A stretch of DNA of 22,141 nt from a virus. A program made the translations under genes and the position numbers. The notes under the pieces were generated by a model. That model was not told the origin of the DNA. It ran no database searches and was given only the letters and a program-made list of their open reading frames with translations. The stretch covers positions 1-22,141 of the IMG/VR virus record IMGVR_UViG_3300017963_000791; one strand, given 5' to 3'. Shown here piece by piece: positions 7,285-13,579 of this stretch; within the stretch, counting starts at the first letter, position 1; each line of letters starts with the position of its first letter.

Positions 7285-7641
7285 ATGCGTTTTGAGATTT
7301 TGCGGGGCTTGCACGCCGAGACGGTCACCCACGGCGAGGGGGAAGAGCAAGCGAAAGAGGTGGTCTGGTATGGGCCGCTGGACAAGGACGGCAACAAGAC
7401 CGAGGGGACGGTCGGGAATGTCGTGGAGTCGACGCTTGACCTCGAAAAGAAGTGGCCGGAGAAATTCCGGCGGGTCCGCGACGCGGAGGCGGTCGATCAG
7501 TTCTCGCGAATGACGGTTGCGCAGCTCCGGGCGTTTGCGGAATCGAACGGAATCGACCTGGGCTCGGCGCGCAAGAAAGCGACGATTGCGGCGATCGTGC
7601 GAGAATCGGAAGCGGCTGGCGAGGCGGTCGCCGCTGATTGA
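7285..7641 (+). CDS. Small head protein with HeH/LEM-like C-terminal helix pair
   Basis: This 118-residue protein begins at ATG 7285, preceded by GGGGAG. Residues 1-70 are mixed and charged. About residues 75-107 (MTVAQLRAFAESNGIDLG, then a KKATIAAIV helix) match the helix-extended-loop-helix pattern of HeH/LEM or Rho-N-like domains. Small phage proteins with this motif are common right after the major capsid gene, near the head-tail connector genes. The motif often binds nucleic acid or other proteins. A role at the connector or in DNA ends is inference. It is the first gene after the capsid terminator, so it is probably made at a lower level than the capsid protein. Confidence 0.6.
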   Translation: MRFEILRGLHAETVTHGEGEEQAKEVVWYGPLDKDGNKTEGTVGNVVESTLDLEKKWPEKFRRVRDAEAVDQFSRMTVAQLRAFAESNGIDLGSARKKATIAAIVRESEAAGEAVAAD

Positions 7642-7658
7642 AAAGGGGAGCGGCTGGC

Positions 7659-8075
7659 ATGGCGATCCGCACGAGCGATCAAGCTGTGAGGGCGACGATC
7701 GAGACGGATTCCTCGATACCGCTGAATCAGTTTATCCGCAGGGCGAACGCGCTAACGGATCGCGTTGCGGCGAAAGACTCCAACGGCGTTCTGTCGGCGG
7801 CGCTGCTGGCGGAGATCGAAACGTGTCTTGCAGCGCATTTCTACGCGGCACGCGATCAGCTCTATCGGCGACGCTCGACGGGCGACGCAAGCGCGGAGTT
7901 CCAGGCGTCGCCGGGCAAGGGGGTCTTGGGTTACACCGACCCTGGGGCGCAGGCGATTCTCCTCGACGAAACGGGGTATCTGGCTGAGCTGGACAGGGGC
8001 GGCAAGCGGCAAGCGGAGGTCGGCTGGCTCGGGAAGCCGGTCAGTGAGCAAACGGACTACGTCGACCGGGACTAG
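7659..8075 (+). CDS. Putative head-tail adaptor (connector) protein
   Basis: This 138-residue protein is mostly helical in its first 85 residues, with a start of PLNQFIRRANALTDRV, a long helix LLAEIETCLAAHFYAARDQ and a looser C-terminal arm. The pattern and place, two genes after major capsid and just before a beta-rich stopper-like protein, fit the ring adaptor class (gp6/gp15-like). That ring binds under the portal and receives the stopper. ATG 7659 has AAGGGGAG upstream; an earlier TTG in the same frame at 7638 overlaps the previous gene and is less likely. The family match is by pattern only. Confidence 0.55.
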   Translation: MAIRTSDQAVRATIETDSSIPLNQFIRRANALTDRVAAKDSNGVLSAALLAEIETCLAAHFYAARDQLYRRRSTGDASAEFQASPGKGVLGYTDPGAQAILLDETGYLAELDRGGKRQAEVGWLGKPVSEQTDYVDRD

Positions 8076-8080
8076 GTGCG

Positions 8081-8443
8081 ATGCCCCTGGAAACGCACGG
8101 GCGGAAACAGAAGGCGGTCTTATGGGCTGCTGACGGGTTCGACGATTACGGGGAACCGAAGGTTGACGCGGCGGAACAGATTGATTGCCGCTGGGAAAAC
8201 GTCAACCGGGAGGTCGCGGGGCCGAACGGAACGCCGATTGCGATTGAAGCGGAGGTGGTTGTCGACAAGGCCGTAGCGGTCGGTTCGCGAATGTGGTTGG
8301 GTGAGCTGAAAGACTACACGGCGGCGGATACAAAGCTGGTCGTTGTGGCTCAACGGGAAATCCCAGACGTAAAGGCTCGGCATTTTCGGCGAGTGTGTTT
8401 GCTGGCGAGGGCGAGCGACACGTTGCCGACACTCAACAGCTAG
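8081..8443 (+). CDS. Putative head-closure (stopper) protein
   Basis: This 120-residue protein is beta-rich: KAVLWAADGFDDYGEPKV, QIDCRWENVNREV, then IAIEAEVVVDKAVAVGSRMWLGEL and KLVVVAQREIPDVKARHFRRVCLLA. This pattern of a small barrel with a long mobile loop is typical of phage stopper or head-completion proteins that seal the connector after packaging. It starts 5 bases after the adaptor-like gene. The ribosome site (AGG) is modest. The next expected gene in a siphovirus would be the neck or tail-completion protein, but here a 9-kb accessory island comes first. Confidence 0.55.
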   Translation: MPLETHGRKQKAVLWAADGFDDYGEPKVDAAEQIDCRWENVNREVAGPNGTPIAIEAEVVVDKAVAVGSRMWLGELKDYTAADTKLVVVAQREIPDVKARHFRRVCLLARASDTLPTLNS

Positions 8444-8455
8444 GGGGGCGGGGCG

Positions 8456-9007
8456 ATGCGACGATTTGCGGTGGGGCTTGACGCGGCGGCTTGCATGGTT
8501 GGGATCGCGGCACTTGCTGGCGTTGTCGGCGTGGTGCTGGCGAACGCACAAGAGAAGGCGCGGGGCGGGGCGCAGACGGTGCCCGGCGAGGGCCGCACCG
8601 ATCCGCGGGCGTTCCAGTGGAGCGAAGAGGCGGGGCTGACTGACGCGGAGTATGGCCTGAAAAGGGCGATCGAGGCGCACGAGCTGACGCCTGATTTTTA
8701 CGTGTCGTTTTTCACGGGGGGCGGGGCTTGGGAGCCCCGGATGGTTGTTCGCGACCCGGAAACGCTGTTGCGAGTCGAGCCGGCCAGGGTGAATTACGAC
8801 TATCGGGGGAAGCTGTGGTCGAGCGATTGGGCATTGGTCGAGCGACCGCCACCGGGGGTCAAGCTGACGGAACGTGGCGAGGCGGTATACCGCACGCTCA
8901 CAACGAAGCTCAAGGGGTACCACGAGGCGGCGAGGCGGGAGGCTCGGGCGAGGCGGGAAGCGGAGGCGCACAAGCTGCGGGCTCAAGCGAGGGGGCTTTT
9001 TCAGTGA
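8456..9007 (+). CDS. Membrane-anchored protein of unknown function
   Basis: I do not recognise the family. The 183-residue protein has one hydrophobic helix at about residues 10-30 (ACMVGIAALAGVVGVVLANA), read as an N-terminal membrane anchor. A soluble domain follows with aromatic patches (FYVSFFTGGGAWEPRMVV, NYDYRGKLWSSDWALV). The end, about residues 150-183, is a highly charged Arg/Glu/Ala helix. It opens the accessory island with a GGGGGGCGG ribosome site, and its stop overlaps the start of the secreted thioredoxin-like gene (GTGA), so the two are likely translated together. No enzyme motif is seen. Confidence 0.6.
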   Translation: MRRFAVGLDAAACMVGIAALAGVVGVVLANAQEKARGGAQTVPGEGRTDPRAFQWSEEAGLTDAEYGLKRAIEAHELTPDFYVSFFTGGGAWEPRMVVRDPETLLRVEPARVNYDYRGKLWSSDWALVERPPPGVKLTERGEAVYRTLTTKLKGYHEAARREARARREAEAHKLRAQARGLFQ

Positions 9008-9855
9008 GCAAGCACGGGGCCCTGATTCTGGCGATCGTGGCGGCGCTTGCGGGCACGCGAGCTGACGCGGGCACGCGGGATCGCTGGTTGGAGGTGTGGA
9101 CCTCGGCGGGCTGCGGGGCGTGCGTGGAAATGGCGCCGACGGTCGATGCGTTGCGGGCGGAGGGCTACAGAATTGGCACGGCGAGCGCGGATCAATATGG
9201 GGAAATTGCGGACGCTCGGGAGGTCAAGGCGTTGCCGACAACGCTCCTTCTCGTGCCGGGCGGCCGCGGCTGGCGGGAAGCGGGGCGGATCGAGGGGGTA
9301 GCGACGCGAGCGGAACTGCTCGGCTTGCTGCTGCGGGGCGAGGTCGGGCCGGACGTGCCGCCAGCTCCGGCTTCGGCTCAAGCGTACAAGCTGGTGGTGA
9401 TCGTCCACCCGGAGAAGCAAGCGGATTTCGGCGACCTCAAGCGGGCGTCGACGAAGGCGATCGAGGCTGGCTACAAAGTCGTTTTCGCGGACTGGGAAAC
9501 GAACTGGAATAACGCGAGGCACCAGCCGTGGATTCGGCAATTCGACATTCGGGAAATGCCGTTTTATGTGCTCCATCGCGGCCACGAGATCGTCGAGGTG
9601 ACAAGTGGGCGGGTGCTGAGCCCTCGCGAGGTCGGGAGCTGGATTGCGGGGGTCGAGTCGGGCCAGCAGGTGTATCGCAAGAGCAAAGCGCAGGCGCACT
9701 TGGCGGCGGCCGATCGAGTCTACTATCGGCGGCGGCTCGCTCCTGGCTCGTGTGGGATGCTTGGGTGCGTTGCTCACGGCGGCGGGCTCGTGCTTGACAG
9801 GGTGACGTTGCCGGCGGCTCCGAGTGGCGTGGAGGTTCCTGCGGGGCGGCAGTGA
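9004..9855 (+). CDS. Secreted two-domain thioredoxin-like protein with CGAC motif
   Basis: The 283-residue protein starts at GTG 9004, overlapping the previous stop. Residues 1-22 form a Sec signal peptide (hydrophobic LILAIVAALAG, then a likely cut after ADA). The first thioredoxin-like domain has the active-site pattern W-T-S-A-G-C37-G-A-C40 and a later cis-proline pattern (VKALPTTLLLV). A second region, about residues 125-220, repeats the fold pattern without CxxC (AYKLVVIVHPEK, EMPFYVLHRGHEIV). It would act outside the cytoplasm on disulfides. Cysteines and a conserved-looking CGMLGC pair lie near the C-terminus. A secreted thiol protein inside a phage structural cluster is unusual. Redox activity is inferred from CxxC. 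Confidence 0.7.
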   Translation: MSKHGALILAIVAALAGTRADAGTRDRWLEVWTSAGCGACVEMAPTVDALRAEGYRIGTASADQYGEIADAREVKALPTTLLLVPGGRGWREAGRIEGVATRAELLGLLLRGEVGPDVPPAPASAQAYKLVVIVHPEKQADFGDLKRASTKAIEAGYKVVFADWETNWNNARHQPWIRQFDIREMPFYVLHRGHEIVEVTSGRVLSPREVGSWIAGVESGQQVYRKSKAQAHLAAADRVYYRRRLAPGSCGMLGCVAHGGGLVLDRVTLPAAPSGVEVPAGRQ

Positions 9856-9898
9856 GGGCGATAGCGTGCGCCCCGTGGCGGGGCGATGGGAGATCGCG

Positions 9899-10162
9899 AT
9901 GGTTGGGCGACTGTGGCACGATGAGGGCGGCGCGGTGCTGTCGGCGGAGCTGGTGCTCTTGCTGGTGCTGGTGCTCGCTGGCGTGCTTTCTGGCGCGGCG
10001 ACGATCAAGCGGGGCTTGCTGGGCGATGCGGAGGCGGTGTCGGCGACGTTGTCGCGGGAGGTGCAGGCGTTCTGCGGGGAGGAAAGCGGCAAGGCTGAAA
10101 GCCCGGAAGTGCCGGGAATCCATGTTTTCGGGAGGGGTGAGCGATGGGAATTCGACGATTGA
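9899..10162 (+). CDS. Flp/TadE-like prepilin-type small membrane protein
   Basis: The 87-residue product reads MVGRLWHDEGGAVLSAELV followed by a strongly hydrophobic helix to about residue 38. This is the layout of Flp or TadE prepilins: a short charged leader, a cut site after Gly/Ala, Glu at +5, and a long hydrophobic stretch. Cutting between A12 and V13 would place E17 at +5. The remaining 45 residues are polar and end in charged residues. ATG 9899 follows GGGAG by 6 bases; earlier non-ATG starts in the frame lack support. The next gene overlaps it by 19 bases. Prepilin processing is inferred from the motif; it could simply be a single-span membrane protein. Confidence 0.55.
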   Translation: MVGRLWHDEGGAVLSAELVLLLVLVLAGVLSGAATIKRGLLGDAEAVSATLSREVQAFCGEESGKAESPEVPGIHVFGRGERWEFDD

Positions 10163-10494
10163 GGGGCCGACTCGATTCGGTGCAGAGTTCGCTTGAGGGC
10201 ATGGCGGGCCAGGTGAGCGGCACGGCGGAGGTCTATCGTCAAGCGGGGCTGCTCGTGCTCGACTTGCTGCGTGAGGTGACGGACGAAAACGGCTTGCTGG
10301 TCGACCTCAACACCAACCAAGAGCTGACGATCACGGTTTCCGAATTGTTCGGCCTGGATCTGTCGGCGGTTGTGGCGAAGCTGGCGGGCTTGCTGGGGCT
10401 CGGCAAGCCGTCGGGCGACGTGGCGGAATTCGTGCTGAGCCTGAGCGGCGGGCAGTTTCGGGTAAAGCTTCACAGTGACGATCCGGCGGAGTAG
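10144..10494 (+). CDS. Hypothetical 116-aa helical protein
   Basis: I do not recognise the family. ATG 10144 has a strong GGGAGG site and overlaps the end of the prepilin-like gene, so the two are coupled. The first half looks like amphipathic helices (RLDSVQSSLEGMAGQVSG, QAGLLVLDLLREV). The middle has a Leu/Val/Gly-rich stretch (LSAVVAKLAGLLGLG) that may be membrane-associated or a core helix. There are no cysteines. Its tight coupling to a prepilin-like gene suggests a partner or membrane-peripheral role. Confidence 0.5.
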   Translation: MGIRRLRGRLDSVQSSLEGMAGQVSGTAEVYRQAGLLVLDLLREVTDENGLLVDLNTNQELTITVSELFGLDLSAVVAKLAGLLGLGKPSGDVAEFVLSLSGGQFRVKLHSDDPAE

Positions 10495-10537
10495 CTAAGC
10501 CGCTGGGGCAAACCTCTGGACGTGGGAGATCGAGATC

Positions 10538-10846
10538 ATGGCGCGACTGAGTAAGGAAATGCGGCCGCTGTACAGGGCGGTCCTGAAGGTGGTGGATCAA
10601 GCCGCGCGTGCGGGCGATGCGCCGAGGCGAGCAGGGTGGAAGCTCCGCACGGCGAGGGTGTTCGCACCCGGCTCTCTTGCGGAGATGCTGGAAGATATCG
10701 CACCGGCTGTGGTAGACGAGGCAATCGCTGCGGGTGCCCTCCCGCCGCAGGCCGCTGACGATGGGTGGAACATCGACTGGGATAAGCTGCTGGAGTTTAT
10801 CCAGAAGCTGTTGGACATCATCCTCGCCTTCATCCTGGCCCTGTAA
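10538..10846 (+). CDS. Hypothetical 102-aa protein with amphipathic C-terminal helix
   Basis: I do not recognise the family. Residues 1-80 are charged and helical (RPLYRAVLKVVDQAARAG, LAEMLEDIAPAVVDEAIAAG). The last 22 residues form an amphipathic to hydrophobic helix, WDKLLEFIQKLLDIILAFIL, ending at the stop. Such a tail could insert into or lie on a membrane. GGGAG lies 11 bases before the ATG. Possible roles include a holin-like or membrane-disturbing peptide, or a membrane tether. Its place between other exported or membrane proteins supports an envelope role. Confidence 0.5.
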   Translation: MARLSKEMRPLYRAVLKVVDQAARAGDAPRRAGWKLRTARVFAPGSLAEMLEDIAPAVVDEAIAAGALPPQAADDGWNIDWDKLLEFIQKLLDIILAFILAL

Positions 10847-10858
10847 GGAGCCGCAAGG

Positions 10859-11815
10859 GTGAGAACGCTAACGACAATCGCGGCGCTCCTTCTGGCCGCT
10901 TCGGAGGTCTGTGGGCAACTGCGGCTCGACGGACCCGCCGAAGCGGAGAAGGGGCGCAGTTTTGAGGTGACCGTCGAGGGCGCGAACCTTGAATTGGACG
11001 ATTTTAGCCGTCGCGATCCCCCGCAGATGCAATGGTTGGTGGTACCAGAACAAGAGGAGCGGCCCCGCAGCCGATATGAGCTGATTTTTCACGACGGGAA
11101 ATGGACGGTTAGCCCCTACTGCACGGTGACGTGCGATCGTCCAGGCACGGCGGGGGTGGTGTTTTTGCTCGTGCGGGACGGGCTGGGAGAACTGCTGTCG
11201 CATGAAGTGGACGTGAAGGGGGCGGACGACGGCGACGATGACGACGACGACCCGGACCCGCCGCCGCCAGTCGAGGAATTATGGGGGGCGATTCTGGTTT
11301 ATGAATCTGCCTTAGAAGAGGAACCGACGGAGGAGGATCTGCGGATCGCGAGGCTGCTCTCCGACGTGGAGCTGCTCAAGTGGTTTAGCGGTTTGGGGCT
11401 CAAGTTTCACCGGAACGACCAGCACAACAAAGATCCATTCGGGGCGCAGATCAAGCCGGAGTATATTGCGAGGGCACGAGCGCACGGGCTCCCGGCCCTG
11501 ATGGTTGTCACTGAGGGGGGGCGGGTGCCGTACACGGGCGACGTGCCGGGAGCGGAGGGAATCAAGGCGCTGATAACTGATCTGGTTAAGGGGGGGAAAG
11601 CACTATGGCCGGAAGATCGACCACAACCAAGGCGGGCGCCAGCGAGGGAAGTGCTGCCGCTTCCAGCTCCACTTCCGTTGCCAACGGATGGCTCAAAACG
11701 GTCGGCGACTGGACCGGCAAATACGGGATCGCTTCGGCGCTTCTACTCGCTATGGCGTGGGGAGTTTGGCAGGCTTACGTCCTCCCCCAGCAACAGCGAA
11801 CGGATTCCCTACTAG
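10859..11815 (+). CDS. Secreted protein with acidic linker and thioredoxin-like C-terminal domain
   Basis: GTG 10859 has AAGGAG 8 bases upstream. Residues 1-20 are a signal peptide (TIAALLLAASEVCGQ). About residues 20-120 look like a beta-sandwich (RLDGPAEAEKGRSFEVTVEG). A DDGDDDDDDPDPPPP linker leads to a domain at about 140-245 with thioredoxin-like layout: LWGAILVYE at the start and LPALMVVTEGGRVPYTG as a cis-proline region, but no CxxC. The final 73 codons overlap the next gene in another frame and are Pro/Arg/Ser-rich, so natural termination may differ from the literal 318 residues (see the G7 run at 11590). It is likely an extracytoplasmic partner of the thioredoxin-like protein upstream. 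Function is unknown. Confidence 0.55.
   Translation: MRTLTTIAALLLAASEVCGQLRLDGPAEAEKGRSFEVTVEGANLELDDFSRRDPPQMQWLVVPEQEERPRSRYELIFHDGKWTVSPYCTVTCDRPGTAGVVFLLVRDGLGELLSHEVDVKGADDGDDDDDDPDPPPPVEELWGAILVYESALEEEPTEEDLRIARLLSDVELLKWFSGLGLKFHRNDQHNKDPFGAQIKPEYIARARAHGLPALMVVTEGGRVPYTGDVPGAEGIKALITDLVKGGKALWPEDRPQPRRAPAREVLPLPAPLPLPTDGSKRSATGPANTGSLRRFYSLWRGEFGRLTSSPSNSERIPY
11590..11596 (+). other. G7 run: strong ribosome site, or possible -1 slippery heptamer
   Basis: Seven G's are read as AAG GGG GGG AAA in the upstream gene, so they form the heptamer G GGG GGG in the correct phase for a -1 shift. A shift would enter the frame of the next gene and join the secreted protein to the membrane coiled-coil protein. 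The simpler reading is that AAGGGGGGG is the Shine-Dalgarno sequence for ATG 11605, eight bases later. Confidence 0.3.
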
Positions 11816-11919
11816 ACGGGGTTCTCGAAAGGCTGGAGGCTGACGGCAAGACGCTGGAGTCAATCGACGAACGGATGGGGCGAATGGAGCAGAAGTGGGC
11901 GGAGGAGTTTCGACGGTGA
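11605..11919 (+). CDS. Single-span membrane protein with C-terminal coiled coil (holin/spanin-like)
   Basis: The 104-residue protein starts with a Ser/Ala/Thr-rich segment, then a membrane helix at about residues 40-60 (GIASALLLAMAWGVWQAYVL), then a coiled coil with heptad leucines (DSLLDGVLERLEADGKTLESIDERMGRMEQK). The layout matches the protein encoded on the far side of the peptidase gene (12892-13269), so the two may be a pair. Such small membrane/coiled-coil proteins beside a lytic enzyme are often holins, XhlA-like proteins or inner-membrane spanins. Its first 211 bases overlap the end of the previous gene. A strong G-rich ribosome site supports the start. Confidence 0.6.
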   Translation: MAGRSTTTKAGASEGSAAASSSTSVANGWLKTVGDWTGKYGIASALLLAMAWGVWQAYVLPQQQRTDSLLDGVLERLEADGKTLESIDERMGRMEQKWAEEFRR

Positions 11920-12122
11920 GCGGACACGGCGAAAGCTGGGAGAGCGATTGCGGCAAGTGGGCGATCAGTGGATTTTGCTCGCTCGCGGACTTTGAGCAGC
12001 TCAAGGCGGCGGTTCTTCGGGGCTTTGTGGTCTATGTTTCCCGAGACGTTCCGGCCGTTGAAGAGCGGCCACGATGCCGAGGCGATCGACAGACTTGCAG
12101 GGAGGGGGCCAGGTGCAGATAA
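11916..12122 (+). CDS. Small Cys-containing hypothetical protein
   Basis: The possible 68-residue product starts at GTG 11916, overlapping the previous stop (GTGA). It has five cysteines (DCGKW, GFCSL, PRCRG, TCREG, ARCR) and a helix FEQLKAAVLRGFVVYV. The last 10 bases overlap the start of the peptidase gene. No family is recognised. Coupled translation suggests it is real, but the short length and overlaps on both sides keep confidence low. If real it could be a regulator or propeptide-like partner of the peptidase. Confidence 0.35.
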   Translation: MSGHGESWESDCGKWAISGFCSLADFEQLKAAVLRGFVVYVSRDVPAVEERPRCRGDRQTCREGARCR

Positions 12123-12895
12123 CTCCGCTCATTCCACCGGAGGGCGTGGCGAAGGGGTGCCTGCCCCGCACGAGTCGGATCGGGCAGGACTGCCCGCTTG
12201 CGGCTGAGCGGCTGCCCTACGTGATCCCCCAGGAAGAGTGGGCGGGCATTATACCGAACGCGGACCTGCGCCCGTTGGTGCCGTTCGGGTTATATCAGGA
12301 TGGTGTGGGGAGCTGCGCGTCTGAATCCTGCGGGCAGGCGATCCAGATCAAGATCGTGCAAGCTGGATTCGCCCCGGTCAAGCTCAACCCGTGGACCCAG
12401 TATAGGACGGTTTCTGGCGGGGTAGATCGCGGCTCGACGCTGGGCGACAACCTCAAGCACGCTCGCGACGTGGGGATCTGTAGCTATGACTTTTGGCCCA
12501 GGTATGACGACACTACTTGGGACGACCCGGACGGGCCGCGAATCATCCATCCGTGGTACAGCACACCGGAGGGGGACTGGGAGGGGAACGCCCGCAATTT
12601 CAGGATCGACGAGTTCTGGGAATGCACTACTGTTGCGGAGGTTGGAACGTGCCTGATCTTGGGCCACCCGGTTTCGTTCGGGTGGCAAGGGCATTCCTGC
12701 GTTCTGACCAAACTTGTTTCAACGACTTCGGCAGAATATCGGAACAGTTGGGGCGATGGCTGGGGTGATATGGGATTCGGAATCGTGTCGTTGAGCGCGA
12801 TCGACATTCGCTATGGGGCTTATGCGGTGCGGTCGGTGATCGTGCCCTCGCAGGAAGTTCTACCACCTGACCCGCAGAAGAGGCAGGCAGCATGA
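12113..12895 (+). CDS. Papain-like (C1 family) cysteine peptidase
   Basis: The 260-residue protein has the full C1 catalytic set: Q62-D-G-V-G-S-C68 (oxyanion-hole Gln six residues before the nucleophile, as in papain), H194 in QGHSCVL, and N211 in NSWGDGWGDMGFGI, the typical NSWG block. C72 follows near the nucleophile and may form a disulfide. There is no signal peptide, so it acts inside, leaves with a holin, or is part of the virion. GTG 12113 is chosen because GGAGG ends 7 bases before it; an ATG at 12074 is also in frame. It lies between two single-span membrane coiled-coil genes, so it may be an envelope-cleaving lysis enzyme, an entry enzyme, or a maturation protease. The substrate is unknown. 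Confidence 0.8.
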   Translation: MQITPLIPPEGVAKGCLPRTSRIGQDCPLAAERLPYVIPQEEWAGIIPNADLRPLVPFGLYQDGVGSCASESCGQAIQIKIVQAGFAPVKLNPWTQYRTVSGGVDRGSTLGDNLKHARDVGICSYDFWPRYDDTTWDDPDGPRIIHPWYSTPEGDWEGNARNFRIDEFWECTTVAEVGTCLILGHPVSFGWQGHSCVLTKLVSTTSAEYRNSWGDGWGDMGFGIVSLSAIDIRYGAYAVRSVIVPSQEVLPPDPQKRQAA

Positions 12896-13269
12896 CGCCA
12901 GCACCTAAGACGGAAAGCAAGTTTGAGGGGCCTGTCTGGAGAACCTTTTTCCAGGCGATCCAGCAATTCGGAATCTCTACTGTCTTGCTGGTGCTTGTTT
13001 TGGGGTGGTTGGCGTGCTTCGTGGCGAATCCGATTATTGATTCGATGGTCACGTTCTTGAATCAGCAGGTGGTCATTACAAAGGCCCAACTGGAGATCAT
13101 GGGGAAGCTGGAAGCGTCGCTAGAGGATCTGAAACAAGAGCACGTCTGCGTGGGCCAGCAACACTCCGCGTTTCTGGAGGCGCAGAGTCGGCAGACTGAG
13201 GCTTTGGATTCGATCCAGCGGACGCTGTTGGCGATCGAGGGGCGAATGAACGGACATAAAGGAGAATAA
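12892..13269 (+). CDS. Single-span membrane protein with C-terminal coiled coil (holin/spanin-like)
   Basis: The 125-residue protein overlaps the peptidase stop (ATGA). A membrane helix lies at about residues 27-48 (ISTVLLVLVLGWLACFVANP), followed by a long coiled coil (KAQLEIMGKLEASLEDLKQEH, QTEALDSIQRTLLAIEGRM). It shares layout with the 11605-11919 product but not obvious sequence. Overlap with the peptidase gene suggests coupled production, as in lysis cassettes. It could be a holin, a spanin-like protein, or a membrane anchor. There is no lipobox, so it is not an outer-membrane spanin. Confidence 0.6.
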   Translation: MTPAPKTESKFEGPVWRTFFQAIQQFGISTVLLVLVLGWLACFVANPIIDSMVTFLNQQVVITKAQLEIMGKLEASLEDLKQEHVCVGQQHSAFLEAQSRQTEALDSIQRTLLAIEGRMNGHKGE

Positions 13270-13281
13270 GGGGAATACACT

Positions 13282-13578
13282 ATGGCTACAACCTACGCCA
13301 CAATCAAGGCCGCGCTGGACGAGATTGCGCAGCGCATCAACAGCAACCAAAAGCGGCTCGATGCGGCGGAAAGCAACATTGCCACCGCCGAAGCGGACCT
13401 TGACGGCATGACTGCCCAATACGCAACCATCGTGTCTGATCTCGACGCTGCCCTGGCCGCCGACCCGACTAATGTGGCCCTGCAAGCGGCAGCCGCCGAG
13501 AAGGACTTGCTGGTTGCCGAGTACCAGGCTCTCAAGGCCACGGCGACGGCGATGAAGAACGCCCTGGAGGACGTGTGA
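13282..13578 (+). CDS. Small coiled-coil protein
   Basis: This 98-residue protein is almost entirely heptad-patterned (TIKAALDEIAQRINSNQKRL, then LVAEYQALKATATAMKNAL) with a short PTN break. It starts after AAGGGGAA. From here to about 16.1 kb the base usage is more balanced and C-rich than in the rest of the window. It looks like a virion trimer or fibre stalk, or a chaperone, but no family is recognised. The next two genes follow by one base each, so it belongs to a compact operon with them. Confidence 0.5.
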   Translation: MATTYATIKAALDEIAQRINSNQKRLDAAESNIATAEADLDGMTAQYATIVSDLDAALAADPTNVALQAAAAEKDLLVAEYQALKATATAMKNALEDV

Positions 13579-13579
13579 G

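Noticed and set aside
8728-9003. N-terminal extension of the thioredoxin-like gene by 92 codons
   Set aside because: The frame is open upstream but the extension overlaps the 183-residue gene, is Gly/Arg low complexity, and would bury the signal peptide. GTG 9004 with the GTGA overlap is the better start.
9001-10473. Long minus-strand open frame of 490 codons
   Set aside because: It is the shadow of G-rich plus-strand genes with strong ribosome sites, signal peptides and motifs. Its own sequence is Arg/Pro/His-rich low complexity with no recognisable domain. The same holds for the minus-strand frames at 1604-2524, 4544-5311 and 19362-20324.
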